Assembly (NCBI GenBank): GCA_964034945.1
Contig: OZ035961.1
Span: 4,260,001 to 4,324,000, forward strand
From: Chrysopilus asiliformis
Taxonomy: Eukaryota > Arthropoda > Insecta > Diptera > Rhagionidae
DNA: 64,000 bases
Direction of reading: 5' to 3'
Shown here: positions 45,085 to 56,635 of the stretch, in pieces
Layout of the letters: each line of letters opens with the position of its first letter
Numbering within the stretch: position 1 is the stretch's first letter
Made by a program: the position numbers and the translations under genes
The notes under the pieces: generated by a model
Told to the model about the DNA's origin: nothing
Databases searched by the model: none
What the model saw: the letters and a program-made list of their open reading frames with translations, nothing else

Positions 45085-48000
45085 TAATTTATCTTTTTAT
45101 TCTGCAGCGTTCTTCACTTAAACTTAAGGAACACTGAGAGATTAAAAACACACTTATTATTTTTCTTTTCCACTCAATTATTACGGAGTTGAGAATGTTG
45201 CAGAATAAAGGTTAATTCATATTAATCTGACAACACTTGCATTTTGACAATTAAGAATAAAAGACGATAAATTAATTTTTTCTCTGTTTAGTCTAATTTT
45301 AAGAACAACATCTTTCCAGATAACATGTCGGCATTACAAAATATTAATTTTGGCAAGAAAACAAATTACCCTCTCAATCATGCGCCTCTAGTGTCAAGCA
45401 CATAAAATTTTTCCACTCGAGTGAAACTGATAGGTAATAACAATGGCGCCAATCATTCTAAATATGGTTTTTTGAAATGCTTGATAAATTTTTTCCCATC
45501 ATTTCTAAAACTTTCAAATAATAATTGCAAACCAATAAATATTCAATGTGAATCCGAGAGTCCAACAGTCAAAAGGGTGGAAATCTTTATATATATTGCA
45601 ATTACGATTTAAACAGAAATTACACACCAAAAATAAACAGTAATTTTTGCTGATTTCAAATAAAAAGATTAAATTTAATACTCCATACACGTTATTTATT
45701 TTCAAATGCGTAAAACCATTCAATTAAATTTCAATAAAACATTTATTCGACGATGATCAAATATCAAAAGGTGAAAATCATTACCATAAAATTTTGAAAT
45801 GTTGATTTCCCATTGAAATTTAATACGCATCGGTTAAATTGAAAAATTTTTACTCCTGATTTACATAAATGTTTTATTGCCATTACTATATAATCTAACA
45901 GCATTGATAATAAAAGCGAAAATTGTGTGAAACTTTTGAAATAAATTGTGAAATTATCTCACCACCGCTTTTAATGGTGAATCAATTACGTTAAAAATTG
46001 TTCAAAATGAATTCAAAACAGAGGAAAATACATAGGGTTAAGGAAAAGTTTCGGGCTTCGCAAACAAAACACTCTTCAAATAATTTGTGTAAATCGATCA
46101 GTTGTTCGGATTGTTTATAATTGACCGCGAGTGTTATTCTTCGACACTAAATTGATGTTTCACAACCGTTTATACTACGACACTAAATTCAAGAATTTTG
46201 TTCTGAAAGACGCGGGAACTTGATTTTTTTCATATAAAACCGACCGAGTATATTTAAATTTTTACTACCTTTTGAAAGTAAATTTATTCTGCGATAGAAT
46301 AAACAAAATTCGCGAAATAAAGTCTGATTTTCGAGAATTCTGATAAAGCCGTTTTCAAGAAAAATGAAAAACACAAAGTGAGTTAAACTTCAAAAATGAA
46401 ATTAAACATTACTGGCTTTTAAAATCTGCTTGACCGATTGAGCTCAAATTTTCGCCTTTGTCTCCTTCATATAGCAACGCTTTAGGAAACAGGGAAAATT
46501 GATTACAAATTCTGTTATTTCCTTGTCTGGACTGAAACTTTTCTTCGCACCCTCCTATAATTATTTCGCACAAAGAGAATTCGATACATTTTGTTAAACC
46601 AACAAAACTTTAACTTGGTTTCAAAATTTCATGTATCCTTTGTACAATATTTATTTGACAGTAATATGCTGTGGTGGCTACATATTTGTATGTGAAGTAG
46701 CAAAAATAGTAAAGCAGCGGGTTAGCAAGGGTCAATAATTTACAAGCGTAATCTGATTTCTATAATCCAGATATTGGTCATAACTTTGATAAGTACACAT
46801 GGTGACCACACAACAGCGAGGAGATTTCTCATTTGTATTCATGTTGGGCAATGTGACCTTTTTCGAGTGCATGATGATCGCATGGCGTCGTCCTTTTTTC
46901 CCTATCGCTTTCGGTACATGTTAAAACTCCTTGTGGCCAAAAACTTAAACTTCAACTCTGAACTGAAATCGAATTCAAAATCGAATGTGATCGCATATCG
47001 TGTACACACACAACGGCATCTATCGATATGTTTTCATGTTCTTATCGATGTCATATATATATAAACAGAAGATAGTCCTTGACATCATCGTGTATACTGA
47101 GATCAATATCAGAACGGGCTGATTCCCTCTTTCCCCACTATTGAATCTATGAATGGCTTGAAATTTAAGATATTCCATGTAGATATTTCACATTAAACAA
47201 AATTTCCGAGGGAATATAAATTTTTATATTTTGGCTCCCAAGGATGTGCGATGATGATGATGATACCCGACTTGGCGGCAAATAAATACAAACAAAATTG
47301 AGGACTATCGCAGCATATACGCAACAGTAAGGTGGATTATTCTAACATTGAAGTCGATATTTTATCCTTATATGCGGTTGAATGTGCGAAAAAACAGCCC
47401 ATTTAAGGTAAAAAAGTATGACAATATCTGAGGCGGTGTGTGAACGTGAACCGTGCATTTACTACAAGATATTCACGTATAAATATTATCTTTTTCCTGG
47501 GAAATTGCCAGTTATTCCGAATTTATTAACACGTTAAAGTGACCCCCGCGCTATTCGAAAAAAAAAAATTGAATTCACAAGTGACTCTATCGATTTAGTG
47601 AGCTCAAAGTTACATACTTACCTAATATCCTGGAACCTGGCCATATCTGATCCCTATATCCCGATATCTATCCACTCCATACGAGTTTACACGTCCGCCC
47701 TCTTTCTTACATGTGCCAATTTTCATTATAATTTTTCCATGCATATAAAGTTCCTTGGAATTTTATGTGAAACCACTTCTTATACGACTGTGAAATGGGG
47801 AGTTTTTATGTACTGGTACGGGGTATGGGGGGGGGGGAGGAATTGATGTTGCGTTCTTTGGTATCCATGCGGCATTTTGTTAGCTTCCACTTATGTTGGT
47901 AGCGAATTCAAAAGGAAATAACTTAATGTCCTGTTCCAGGTTGAGACACGTTACTTTAAAATCATTTAACACCGTAACTATATAAATCTGAATTACGTTA

Positions 48001-48608
48001 GTTGACAGTATTACTCCGGAAAATAGGTGTCTCAATTATATAGGGTAATGTTACGTGGATTATGTCATGAAAAATATTGGAAATCGCCTTTTAAACGAAT
48101 TTTTCTCGAAAAAAATATAATAAAAAGGGAAAAAATCAAAGAAAACATTTTATGTTTGTGAATTAATTAATCGTATTATAAATAAGTAGAATCTGGACCT
48201 GTCGCGTTTCCTGGTTAAAGTATTTTCAACAAATCATTTTCTTGAGGAAATTTCTTGGTCTTTACAGTACTTCGGGTGCAAATTTGAAAATTTAAACATT
48301 AGATTCGTGAAAAGCGACCTCTAAAACCTCGAATGCAAATTTTTCCGAAAAAAAGGGAAAAACGAAATTTGTGTCCTTTTTACGGACTTTCCGACTCAGT
48401 CGGCTTTGTCACCCTGCCCTCGCTCATCTTGTTCCAGAGTGAACCAAAAAAATGTGGCAACTGTTTTTCGCTAAAGGAATCAAAATTTAAATTTATATCA
48501 ACTTCACCTCGAGTGAGGTAACTTCACCCTAAAATTTTTCTAAACCTTTACTTAGATTCTCTTGATTGAATGGATTTTCTTAGATGTCCTTAGCACAGGT
48601 GTAAAACA
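45085..48608. other. Intergenic, no gene seen
   Basis: About 3.5 kb. Frames such as 46774-47064 and 47598-47846 have no motif. Notable words are a GATGATGATGATGATAC run near 47252 and a run of 11 G at 47827-47837. A TTAACACGTTAAAG at 47527 looks like a lone piggyBac-type end without partner. At 48389-48401 CCGACTCAGTCGG is a perfect 13-base palindrome. Confidence 0.35.
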
Positions 48609-48706
48609 CTACAAAATTTCTTCCTCCTTGCCGTCGTAGTCGTTGTCGGCATCGTCATGGCTCATGCCGTTGTACGGCATGGCAGTCGATGGATTGTACC
48701 TGGAGA
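48609..48706 (-). CDS. Probable last exon of an unknown minus-strand gene
   Basis: On the minus strand a pyrimidine-rich stretch (ATTGCTTTGCTCCAG) is followed by an open, GC-rich frame ending in TAG at 48609-48611. The predicted tail is RYNPSTAMPYNGMSHDDADN followed by DYDGKEEEIL. Third positions are mostly G or C (GGC, GAC, AAC, TAC), in strong contrast to the flanks, which is typical of fly coding exons. A second AG six bases further in is an alternative acceptor. The acidic, hydrophilic C terminus would suit a cytoplasmic tail, but I do not recognise it. Upstream exons would lie at higher coordinates, so the M13 gene could sit in an intron of this gene or between genes. No exon partner was identified. 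Confidence 0.45.
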
Positions 48707-48710
48707 CTGG

Positions 48711-49658
48711 AGCAAAGCAATTTATTACCTACCTAATTTACTTCCTTTGCACATCTTGATATATCAACTTTCAGACACTTTGAAATACTTGGGCGGAAAT
48801 TAAATTCTCTTGTTAAACTTCAAAATGAAGGCTTTATAGAGATTTCGGTCAGTTATACGATGGTCCAGTTTTACTTGTCTGCAGATACATCAGTGCCATA
48901 AACCAGTAATTTAAAGTAAAGAACATATGATATGGAATAGAAGCAGATTCTTAGAATGTGGATAAAGCACAGAAAATTTAGTTGGAAATTTTGCCAGTTT
49001 AGTGCTTAATTGCATTGCAGAGACAAAATGTTTCGAAAATTATATGGCATAATACGCCCATTTAACATTCTATATGTTTTCAGAATATCACATAAATTGA
49101 GCCGCAAACAATTTAGTTAGAACCAAATATCCCACTATTGAAAATTATTTAATAAAATGCGCCGCAGGCGAATTATTGCAAGAAAAACGTTCTAAAACCA
49201 GTAATTTTTGAGGAAACTGCGGCGCAGGCGACCATTTTTGGGTTCCAAGATCATTTTTTTTTAGTGATTAAGAAATACCGACACTACATTGCATAATTTC
49301 GGAAAAAACTTCTACTAAATCTTTTCAAATTACGAAAATATATTATAGATCGAATTTGCCGTTTCTTATTACATACTATAGGAGCCAGAACTGACCCCCC
49401 AAACAAAATGTGAATAAAGTCGAATTTAGGGAAAAATTAGATCTTCCCGCTTGATTTAGGAGAGTTCAAATTCGATGCTTAAAAAAATTAAAAATTTTCC
49501 TCTAAAAATTAAAAAAAATAACAATTAAAGGTTAAAAGCGTATTTTAATTTTTCTAAAAGTCCTTAATTTTTAAAACAAATTTTCTTAAAAAATACGTCT
49601 TAGCACCTAAAATTTTGTACATCTTTTCCTTAAAAACTTAATGCTATACGAATTCAAT
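48711..49658. other. Intergenic or intronic, no gene seen
   Basis: AT-rich. At 49155-49250 the phrase GCGCCGCAGGCGA and the variant GCGGCGCAGGCGACC stand about 80 bp apart, with a CCGCAGG cousin at about 5090; they look like a degraded element. Confidence 0.35.
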
Positions 49659-49817
49659 AAGGGACTGTCAATAAAATAAGATTTTTGCATTTTCGAACTC
49701 CTCCCACCACACCTACATTTTTTTCTTGAATTTTTTGTATGATATTTAATACCAGCCTTATTGCCGCAGACTCCCATCGCCACAAAATGTGTAACATATT
49801 TTATGGAGAGCACTTCA
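49659..49817. mobile_element. GGGGCTGTCCATA palindromic MITE, copy 3 (diverged)
   Basis: The ends AAGGGACTGTCAATAAAAT and, at the right, ATTTTATGGAGAGCACTT keep the family pattern, as do the TTTTTTGTATGAT and CACAAAATGTGTAACAT stretches. It lies 12 bp past the stop codon of the M13 peptidase and so occupies its expected 3' untranslated region. Confidence 0.7.
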
Positions 49818-49829
49818 TACAAAACTGCG

Positions 49830-51956
49830 TTACCAAACTTTACATTTCAATTCGGGATTCATGGAATCACCCAATTGACAACTAAATTCCCTGGAAAAAT
49901 GCTCAGAATTTGACAGTGGCCCGATAACGCGATAATTTTCCGGACTATGAAAATCGATTTGTGTGAAAAATTGTGTACTTTTCGGCTCCACAACCGAACA
50001 CCAAGTCTGTGCGTGTCCCACAAAGAATAGTTTTTCCGATGAAAATTCTGACCATGAAACCGTTTCCATTTCCCCTGTATTTTCATCCAACCACTTTTTA
50101 TACGCTTTAAAAGCAATTCGAATTCCACCATTATCTGCAATATTTTCAGCCTTTGATTTTTTACCACTTACAGAACTATTCCCGAAAGTGTAATTGCTGT
50201 ACTGAGAAACCAAACAATCGACTTTGCTATTAAACACGGCTATGGAGTCATTTGTCCACCAATTTCTGAGATTTCCATCCGCATCGAATTCCCGTCCATT
50301 GCTATCGAAGCCGTGAATCATTTCATGGGCGATTAAGCTACCGATTCTCCCGAATTTCAAGAACCCGGGAAAGTCTTTGTGATAAAAGGGCGGCTGTAAA
50401 ATTCCAGCCGGGATTAGAATCTCATTGGTCGGTTGTTTGTAGAATGCGTTGACGTCGTGTGGCAAAGTGGCCCATTGGTTCCTGCTTACCGCCGTGTTGA
50501 CGGGTAGGAGACTCATTTTGGCTTCAAATCGCACTAAATTCACAATATTTTGAAAGTATTTATCTGGATGAATAGTTACCTCGCTAAAGATTTCATTCAG
50601 GAAGTCTTCGTCTCGTATGAGATCTGGATATCCTACTTGAAGTCCTAGATTTTCAAGTTTTTCCAAAGCCGTTTCCTTCGTGGATTCATCGAGCCAAGTG
50701 TTGTTCATGAGCATCTCGCGAAACGTGTCCTGTATTAATTTCGTCATGTTACGAACATCGTATTTGCTCTCCTCATCGAAATACCTTCGAACGAAAAGCG
50801 AAGAAACTACCATCCCCAAGGCATCATTTACTGCTGCAACACAAATCATCCATAGTGGGGGATGATCCTGATCATCGTTTCCAGTTAAACTTCGCACCAG
50901 GTTTATGTTTTCCACATCAAAGCTATCGTCCACATATTTTTGAGCTGTGGTGACAATTCCAAAGATCAGGTAATTTGCTATGATCCTTGATGGTGTTTGA
51001 TCCATCAATCGGGACAAATTTCGAAAATATTCCAAATCTACAACGGCTAACTCCAGCTCGTCATCAAAAGGGATGTCGTCATATAAAATTTGAAGATATC
51101 GCCTCCAATCGAATTCTGGAAGCGATTCTTTAAGATCTTTAAGGGTGAAATATTTGTACGACGTTTGAAGGTCATCCACATTGAGTGTACTTGGCATCAA
51201 CTCTAATAAATTTCTTGAGAATTCAATCATTTCATTTGTGTACTCCTGTGAGTCCTTCGCGCCAATACCAAAAATTTTAAGGGTGTTCTTCGTGTAACGT
51301 TTCAGTGCTGCCAGCTGCTCGCTGTCGTTCCTGTAATTCTGTTTACCTTGGAACAGACTCGGAGCAAATGTAAAAATATTCCTTGATGAATTCATAAGAT
51401 CTGGAATAATTCCCGACGTTATAAAATAATTCAACTGATACAACCGTAATTTGGCAGTCACTGTTAGCCAATCAAAATCCGTTTCGGACCAATTCGAATT
51501 TAAAATTGGCCAACCGCCGAATTCATCGAGGAAATCAATCAATGGGATAATCCCTTTCGATTTCCTTAGGGATGTATTCATACACGATTGATACAAGTTT
51601 TTCGCCTTCATCTCAGCTGTTTGACTGTCATCCTCGTTAGCGTCAAGTTTTTCACTTAAAATTTCGTTGATTTTAACGAAATTCTGCTGGATCAACTTTT
51701 CGAAATTGTTGTGTTTAGCGTCGTACACCGGCATCGGGTTGAAGTGTTTCCAGTTCCCACAGGAATATTCGAAGAAGTCTTCACACGGTTTGGCTTCGGG
51801 ATTCAAGTATTCCTTCATCAAATCAACTTCAATTTGTCCCAGGTTTTTTCCACTCATGTCAGAATGTATCGGATTCGATTTAACTTTATTAACAATCACA
51901 AATAAACACATAAAAACACATAATTTAATTTTAGCAAAATTAATTTTACACCACAT
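49830..51956 (-). CDS. M13 (neprilysin-like) secreted metallopeptidase
   Basis: This is a zinc metallopeptidase of the neprilysin family, which cleaves peptides of limited size outside the cell. The 708-residue frame is full length and has no intron. The first 27 residues are a signal peptide (basic start, LCVFMCLFVIV core), so the product is probably secreted rather than anchored. Around residue 58 is PCEDFFEYSCGNW. The active site is complete: NAFY at 503-506, the zinc motif HEMIH at 544-548, ENIAD at 604-608 (third zinc ligand E604), and H670 and R676 in the HSPENYR segment, corresponding to His711 and Arg717 of human neprilysin. It ends CKVW, the usual family ending. The first cysteine pair and the short C234-C242 loop pair of neprilysin are absent; the other four disulfides look conserved. 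There are several N-glycosylation motifs. Start choice: this Met directly precedes the signal peptide. No AATAAA was found close to the stop. Fly genomes carry many such genes, so the specific orthologue cannot be named. Confidence 0.97.
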   Translation of the reverse strand: MWCKINFAKIKLCVFMCLFVIVNKVKSNPIHSDMSGKNLGQIEVDLMKEYLNPEAKPCEDFFEYSCGNWKHFNPMPVYDAKHNNFEKLIQQNFVKINEILSEKLDANEDDSQTAEMKAKNLYQSCMNTSLRKSKGIIPLIDFLDEFGGWPILNSNWSETDFDWLTVTAKLRLYQLNYFITSGIIPDLMNSSRNIFTFAPSLFQGKQNYRNDSEQLAALKRYTKNTLKIFGIGAKDSQEYTNEMIEFSRNLLELMPSTLNVDDLQTSYKYFTLKDLKESLPEFDWRRYLQILYDDIPFDDELELAVVDLEYFRNLSRLMDQTPSRIIANYLIFGIVTTAQKYVDDSFDVENINLVRSLTGNDDQDHPPLWMICVAAVNDALGMVVSSLFVRRYFDEESKYDVRNMTKLIQDTFREMLMNNTWLDESTKETALEKLENLGLQVGYPDLIRDEDFLNEIFSEVTIHPDKYFQNIVNLVRFEAKMSLLPVNTAVSRNQWATLPHDVNAFYKQPTNEILIPAGILQPPFYHKDFPGFLKFGRIGSLIAHEMIHGFDSNGREFDADGNLRNWWTNDSIAVFNSKVDCLVSQYSNYTFGNSSVSGKKSKAENIADNGGIRIAFKAYKKWLDENTGEMETVSWSEFSSEKLFFVGHAQTWCSVVEPKSTQFFTQIDFHSPENYRVIGPLSNSEHFSREFSCQLGDSMNPELKCKVW

Positions 51957-51966
51957 TTTAAGAAAA

Positions 51967-52203
51967 CTAATTATTCACTTTGTCGGATGGCGATAAACTA
52001 AGATGTTTTTCAAGGAATTCGATTAACTCCGATACTAGTTCATTGTTTAAATACTGTCGATAAGCGAAAGAATTACGAACCCAATTCAACATGTAATAGT
52101 AGACATGTCTAATTGGGGAGTTGAGACAATTTTTTTTTTGTGTGATAAGAATGACTTCTTGTTTCGTGCAATTTAATTCAGAAATTTGTTTACTAGTTTG
52201 CAA
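51967..52203 (-). other. Open frame just upstream of the peptidase
   Basis: A 78-codon minus-strand frame ends 10 bases before the peptidase ATG. Its second half (MLNWVRNSFAYRQYLNNELV then SELIEFLEKHLSLSPSDKVNN) is amphipathic and looks better than random. It could be a short upstream frame in the 5' leader, the remnant of a gene, or chance. No independent promoter, signal peptide or motif is visible. Confidence 0.25.
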
Positions 52204-52474
52204 ATAACGTATCTCGTCGTAATAAATTAGGTTATGTTATTGTTATTGATAAGTTTTCGTATCGTGAAAATTGGTTACTACAAGGGGATCCTAGTTTCTA
52301 GGTTCTGGTTTCTGGCCTGATTAATCTTTTTATATTGTTCCACATTTCGTATATTGTTTACATAATTTTCGGAAAAATACTGATAACGAGTTTTTGCGCA
52401 TAACTAAGTAATGATGAGAATAAAAAAAATAATCATAATTTGATGAATTATGAAACACATTTGCGTTGTGATTA
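52204..52474. other. Presumed upstream region of the peptidase
   Basis: AT-rich; no clear TATA box or initiator could be picked on the minus strand. The frame 52330-52587 is part of the adjoining repeat. Confidence 0.3.
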
Positions 52475-53035
52475 TACTCTATATCAAAGCTACTTTTAGT
52501 ATACCGTTTGTAACGAATCGAACCAATCATCGGACACAAAAGTTGGACTATTCCTTCCTCCCATACGAACGATACAGTTTTTTGCAATTTTCTCGAAAAC
52601 GGTGAGTCGTATTGAAAAATTTATAAAGGTAAAATCTGTTTAGAATATGATTTTACATAACCGTTGCATACATCAAAATCTAATCGGACCACTCCTTTCC
52701 CCCTGTGCTATACAAATGGATTTTTTTAACAAACATTTTGTCTGTCATCATATAGAGTATTTGAGGCGTTAAAAGCTAGAGTGGACCAAGCCACATAATC
52801 GAGTTTTTGAAGCTTTTCCACTTTTGTATTATTATTGACTGTAAATTTTTGGAAAAAAAAAATTTCTGTGGACTTTATTACTCAATGTTGAAATGTTCTT
52901 TTGTGCATCCAAACATTTTTATCTAAAAACTCACTCGCAATAATGATTCAAACACAAAAAAATTCACGAATTCGACATGTGGGTTGGTCCACTCTAGCTT
53001 TTAACGCCTCATTTGACAATTAAAATCCTAAGCTC
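52475..53035 (-). mobile_element. Diverged DINE-1/mini-me-like element with insertion
   Basis: In reverse orientation the blocks follow the element copies at 2251 and 25596: ATACCGTTTGTAACG (right end side), CTCGAAAACGGTGAGTCGTA, then AAAATCTGTTTAGAATATGA and CATACATCAAAATCTAAT. There is no microsatellite. The segment is interrupted by a 248-bp MITE at 52763 and resumes as TTTGACAATTAAAATCC. The interrupted site is intact in the paralogue at 13620-13640. Confidence 0.6.
52763..53010. mobile_element. 248-bp MITE, 34-bp terminal inverted repeats
   Basis: The ends are inverted copies over 34 bp with one mismatch (GAGGCGTTAAAAGCTAGAGT...). ATTT flanks both sides (52759-52762, 53011-53014) as a 4-bp target duplication, and the related repeat at 13620 shows the pre-insertion sequence GAGTATTTGAC. 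Superfamilies with 4-bp duplications include Sola and Chapaev; the class is not settled. No coding sequence. Confidence 0.88.
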
Positions 53036-53080
53036 AAAATTGGAATGACATATTTTATGGACAGACCTTTATTGACTCCA
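53036..53080. mobile_element. Right-end fragment of GGGGCTGTCCATA MITE
   Basis: TATTTTATGGACAGACCTTT matches the right end of the palindromic MITE family (ATTTTATGGACAGCCCCT). No left end was found. Confidence 0.4.
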
Positions 53081-56000
53081 ATGCCTTACAAATGTCATGA
53101 TTCCATCTTATGGTTTAATGTATTGTGCGACGGCAGAGAATTCGGGAAGGTTCAATGCCACCATGACCTGTGATTCCAGAAGTAGAATTTCTTTTTGGAA
53201 GCAATATCAATTCCTACAGTCCTTCCAAATTCGGCCCAAGAGTCCACCGTAATTATTTTGTATCGAACATGAACATCAAAAACAAAATAAAATTGATGGA
53301 TGCGTTTCAATTTTTCGGGGAAAAGCTTTTTCAGTTATTGCACTCACATCCCCATTTTATTATTTTATCCAGATTATTGTAAGGCAATCAACAAAACTGC
53401 CAGCAGACACAAATTTTATTGCTAGATCAACACCCGTACCAATGTTTATGACAATTACTTGGAACTGTAAGTGAACTGGGTAACCATCCCGATTCATATA
53501 TGTACATATATCGTCAGTACCACATACATTCCTGGTATCTACATATACATTCAGATGTATGTAATATGTAGGCATAGCCAGCGATACGTGGATATTGATG
53601 TGATCGAAATGAAAGTCAGGCAGTCAACAAACGGCGATTATGTGATAGGAGATTGGGCGAGGATTTTGATGTCAATAGCAATGGGAGGGTGGCTTGGCTG
53701 GAGTGGTGGCAATGATAGCGATGGTGATGGCGTTTGGCTATCCCTTGACAATGTGTAAAGGAGTCATCAGGAGCATCTGGTGCAAATATACTGCCAATAT
53801 TTTTTATGGTCGGAACGTGCCATAAAATGTGAAGACCTCCAATATATGATGATATGATGCGGTACAGAGGATACGGTAGTCAAAAATTTAGGTATAACCC
53901 GTATTTGTAGTAAGGATGAGGAAACATCCTAAAAATGATAGCCGTCGGCGTTATGTACTTCGGTTCCTTTTCTTTTCATTTCTTTAGGTTGTATTTTTCA
54001 TATTTTTTTCAGAACTCGAATTTAACTTTCACTGAAAATCGATTGAGTTGTCTAAAGGTGGCAAAACCGATGGATATAAAAGCCTGCAAAAACATTTTCT
54101 AATATAATATTTGCAATTTTTTGGTTATTTTCCAAGTTGAATTCGATGTTAGTTTAAGGATTTTTTTTTCGTGCTTTTTTTGTCGGCTGTAATAAAAAAT
54201 TAGAAAAATGAGAAAGAATTTCACACTACCAGGGCAACACGAAAATTAATTATAATCTGAAATGGTCGAATGGAAACCCTTTTTTTCAGCAACAGTGAAA
54301 TAAACGAACCAACGTATGATCGCAAAAAATGTGACCCTTTCCACGATGAATTTTTAGAAATTTTTTTCATTATCAGTGGGGAATGGTAGAAAAAAAGCTG
54401 CCAGCTAGAAATGGAAAAATGTGTGTATAAAATATAATTAAAGTGGAAAAAAGCCGGAAAAATATTTGGATATATTTTAGCATGACGCGCTTTCACTTAC
54501 ACACGCTGACAATTTAACATTCACACTATAGGAAAGTTTTGATGGTATGTTTTTTTTTGTCTCGTTGCCGTTTCGTCATCGCTGGCAATGTTGTACTTTT
54601 CAAAAGTCCCTGCAAATTAAGCCCTTGATTAATCATTTCACGTCGCTAGTCCCATTTTTAATCCTCTCATCCAAGCTGCCACTTCATCTTTCAAACGGGT
54701 TTTTGTCGCTGCTTATATACGAGTACTTGTACAAATTATCCTAGCACTACCAGCCCACGACTCATTGCCTAGAATTCATTCTAGGAGTTTTCATTTTATC
54801 CCAAGACCGTATTCCCGAGGGAAGTTTATTTTTATGCATCGTTTCGTCCCATCGTGAAAGTATGAGATGAGTTCGGGACTTAAATGGATGCAACTTTATT
54901 TGTCTTTAAATCTCGCATTTGCATAAAACATTTCATATCCACGCTAAGTCCTCTGAGGTGCCCTCTTTACCCCAATGTTCCTATATTATCCCTATATCCT
55001 ATCGTCTCATTTCGCTGTCGCCCGCTATTTTCATTCTGCATATTATGACAAGCCTGACATAAACTGCAATTTATCATCAGAGTGTCAACATCGTATGGAT
55101 AGAATTTTTGCATAAGAACACTTTGGTATCATCCGCGCCATCATCGGTGCACACATTATAGTCGTTTAGTGTAACTTTTTTTCTAAAGATTCGTACCAAA
55201 TATGCAAAAATACAATAAATACAAACATACAAAATGATTCAAAGTCTGCAATTTCCCTGAGACATGTTGATAGGCAATGCAAACAGATGATTTCAATTGC
55301 ATATAAATATATTAACGACTAGTAGTGTAGTTTGACGGAAATTGTGAGGTGATGATGACAGAGCAAATTAAGTGGGATTGCGGTTGAAATCGATGGCATA
55401 AGTCAATGCAACTGTTCACATGATGACATCGTGCTAATAATCAGGTAAATCCCATTTAAACAACATGCATTTCCGTTTTGATGTCGGCAACATATCCAGT
55501 ATTGATGATGAATTCAGGAAAATTCGTTAGGGCTGTCAAGGACAGATGTTAACACTTGTTCTATTCTAAATTTAGCATGAGATCACATTTTCACGTATGG
55601 CTGTCACCTGTGTGCGCTGTGCCAATGTTAATTCGTTAATTGATAAACCATTATTAATTAATTCCGATATTTTCAAAAATTAAACAAATTGATTTGATTT
55701 GGGTTTAAATTTTGGCTGGCATTGGGGACATCTCTATATATGTATAGATATTGAAAATTCAATAATTTTAGCATAATTGCGGAGTATAATTTGCGATATG
55801 TTGATGGTGGCATTAGAATTATAAGTAGCACTAATTAGTGGTTTAATGTTTTGATTTTATAGTAAAGTTAATTTTGATATTAAATGTAGTACTCCAGAGT
55901 TTGATATATTTATACACAGGACACTAGAAAACTTTTCTGCTCGGTAAAAGAAAATGAATTTCTCAAATTTTTCATTAGGGCCGAAACAGAGAAATAGAGT

Positions 56001-56339
56001 GGCAGCGACAATGGAAGAAATAAAGACAGAGAGAGGTAGAGAGCGAAAGAGAGTTGCTGTGAAAAAGTGTAGGGAGAGGAAGGAAGAGAGCATCAAAATG
56101 CTTTCAAAAAAGCGACGACAGTCAATTAGGTTTAATTAATAAGGTTATCTATAATAGAAAATTATGTTCCATTTTCCGAAAATTTGTTTGATACGTAATT
56201 ATATGAAAACGCAAAAATGTATACAAATTTAACCTTAACTTAACGGTAGAGTTTACCGTTATCAACATATTTTCATGAAATAGTGAAAAATTTGATTTTT
56301 TTTTCTTGAGAAAAAAAAAACAAAGAGTTAGTGGTGTTA
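53081..56339. other. Intergenic, no convincing gene
   Basis: The plus frame 53471-53758 (95 codons) ends in a Gly/Asp/Trp-rich tail (GWSGGNDSDGDGVWL) but starts in AT-rich sequence and has no splice signal. The minus frame 54221-54496 and others are AT-driven. A purine-rich patch lies at 56020-56090. Confidence 0.35.
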
Positions 56340-56635
56340 GAATTCTGCACATTTTTCCCAATTTTCGAAGAAATAAGGTGGCAAGATTCAGGTTTTTCCC
56401 GAGAGCAGCTGTTCCTTCGCTAGTAAAAATATTAGGAGCTTCGCCCTTGACCGCTCCGCGGTACAACCCCTTCCCTAGTAAGGAAGAAGGGGAACCTTGG
56501 GTTGGCCTGTGGTCTAAAACTCGCCGATTGAGGCTAGCAAGCTCCCCTGAAAGTTTCATCCAAATCGGATCACTGGTTCTTGAGTTTTAAGCGAACAGAC
56601 AAAAAGACAGACAGACGGACAAACATACAAGCCTG
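56340..56635 (+). mobile_element. Tail of an unidentified transposon
   Basis: A moderately GC-rich block (GGAGCTTCGCCCTTGACCGC, TAGTAAGGAAGAAGGGGAAC) leads into GAAAGTTTCATCCAAATCGG ATCACTGGTTCTTGAG and then ACAGACAAAAAGACAGACAG. The last part is a phrase frequent in insect transposon ends. No coding frame remains, and the class is not determinable. Confidence 0.4.
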
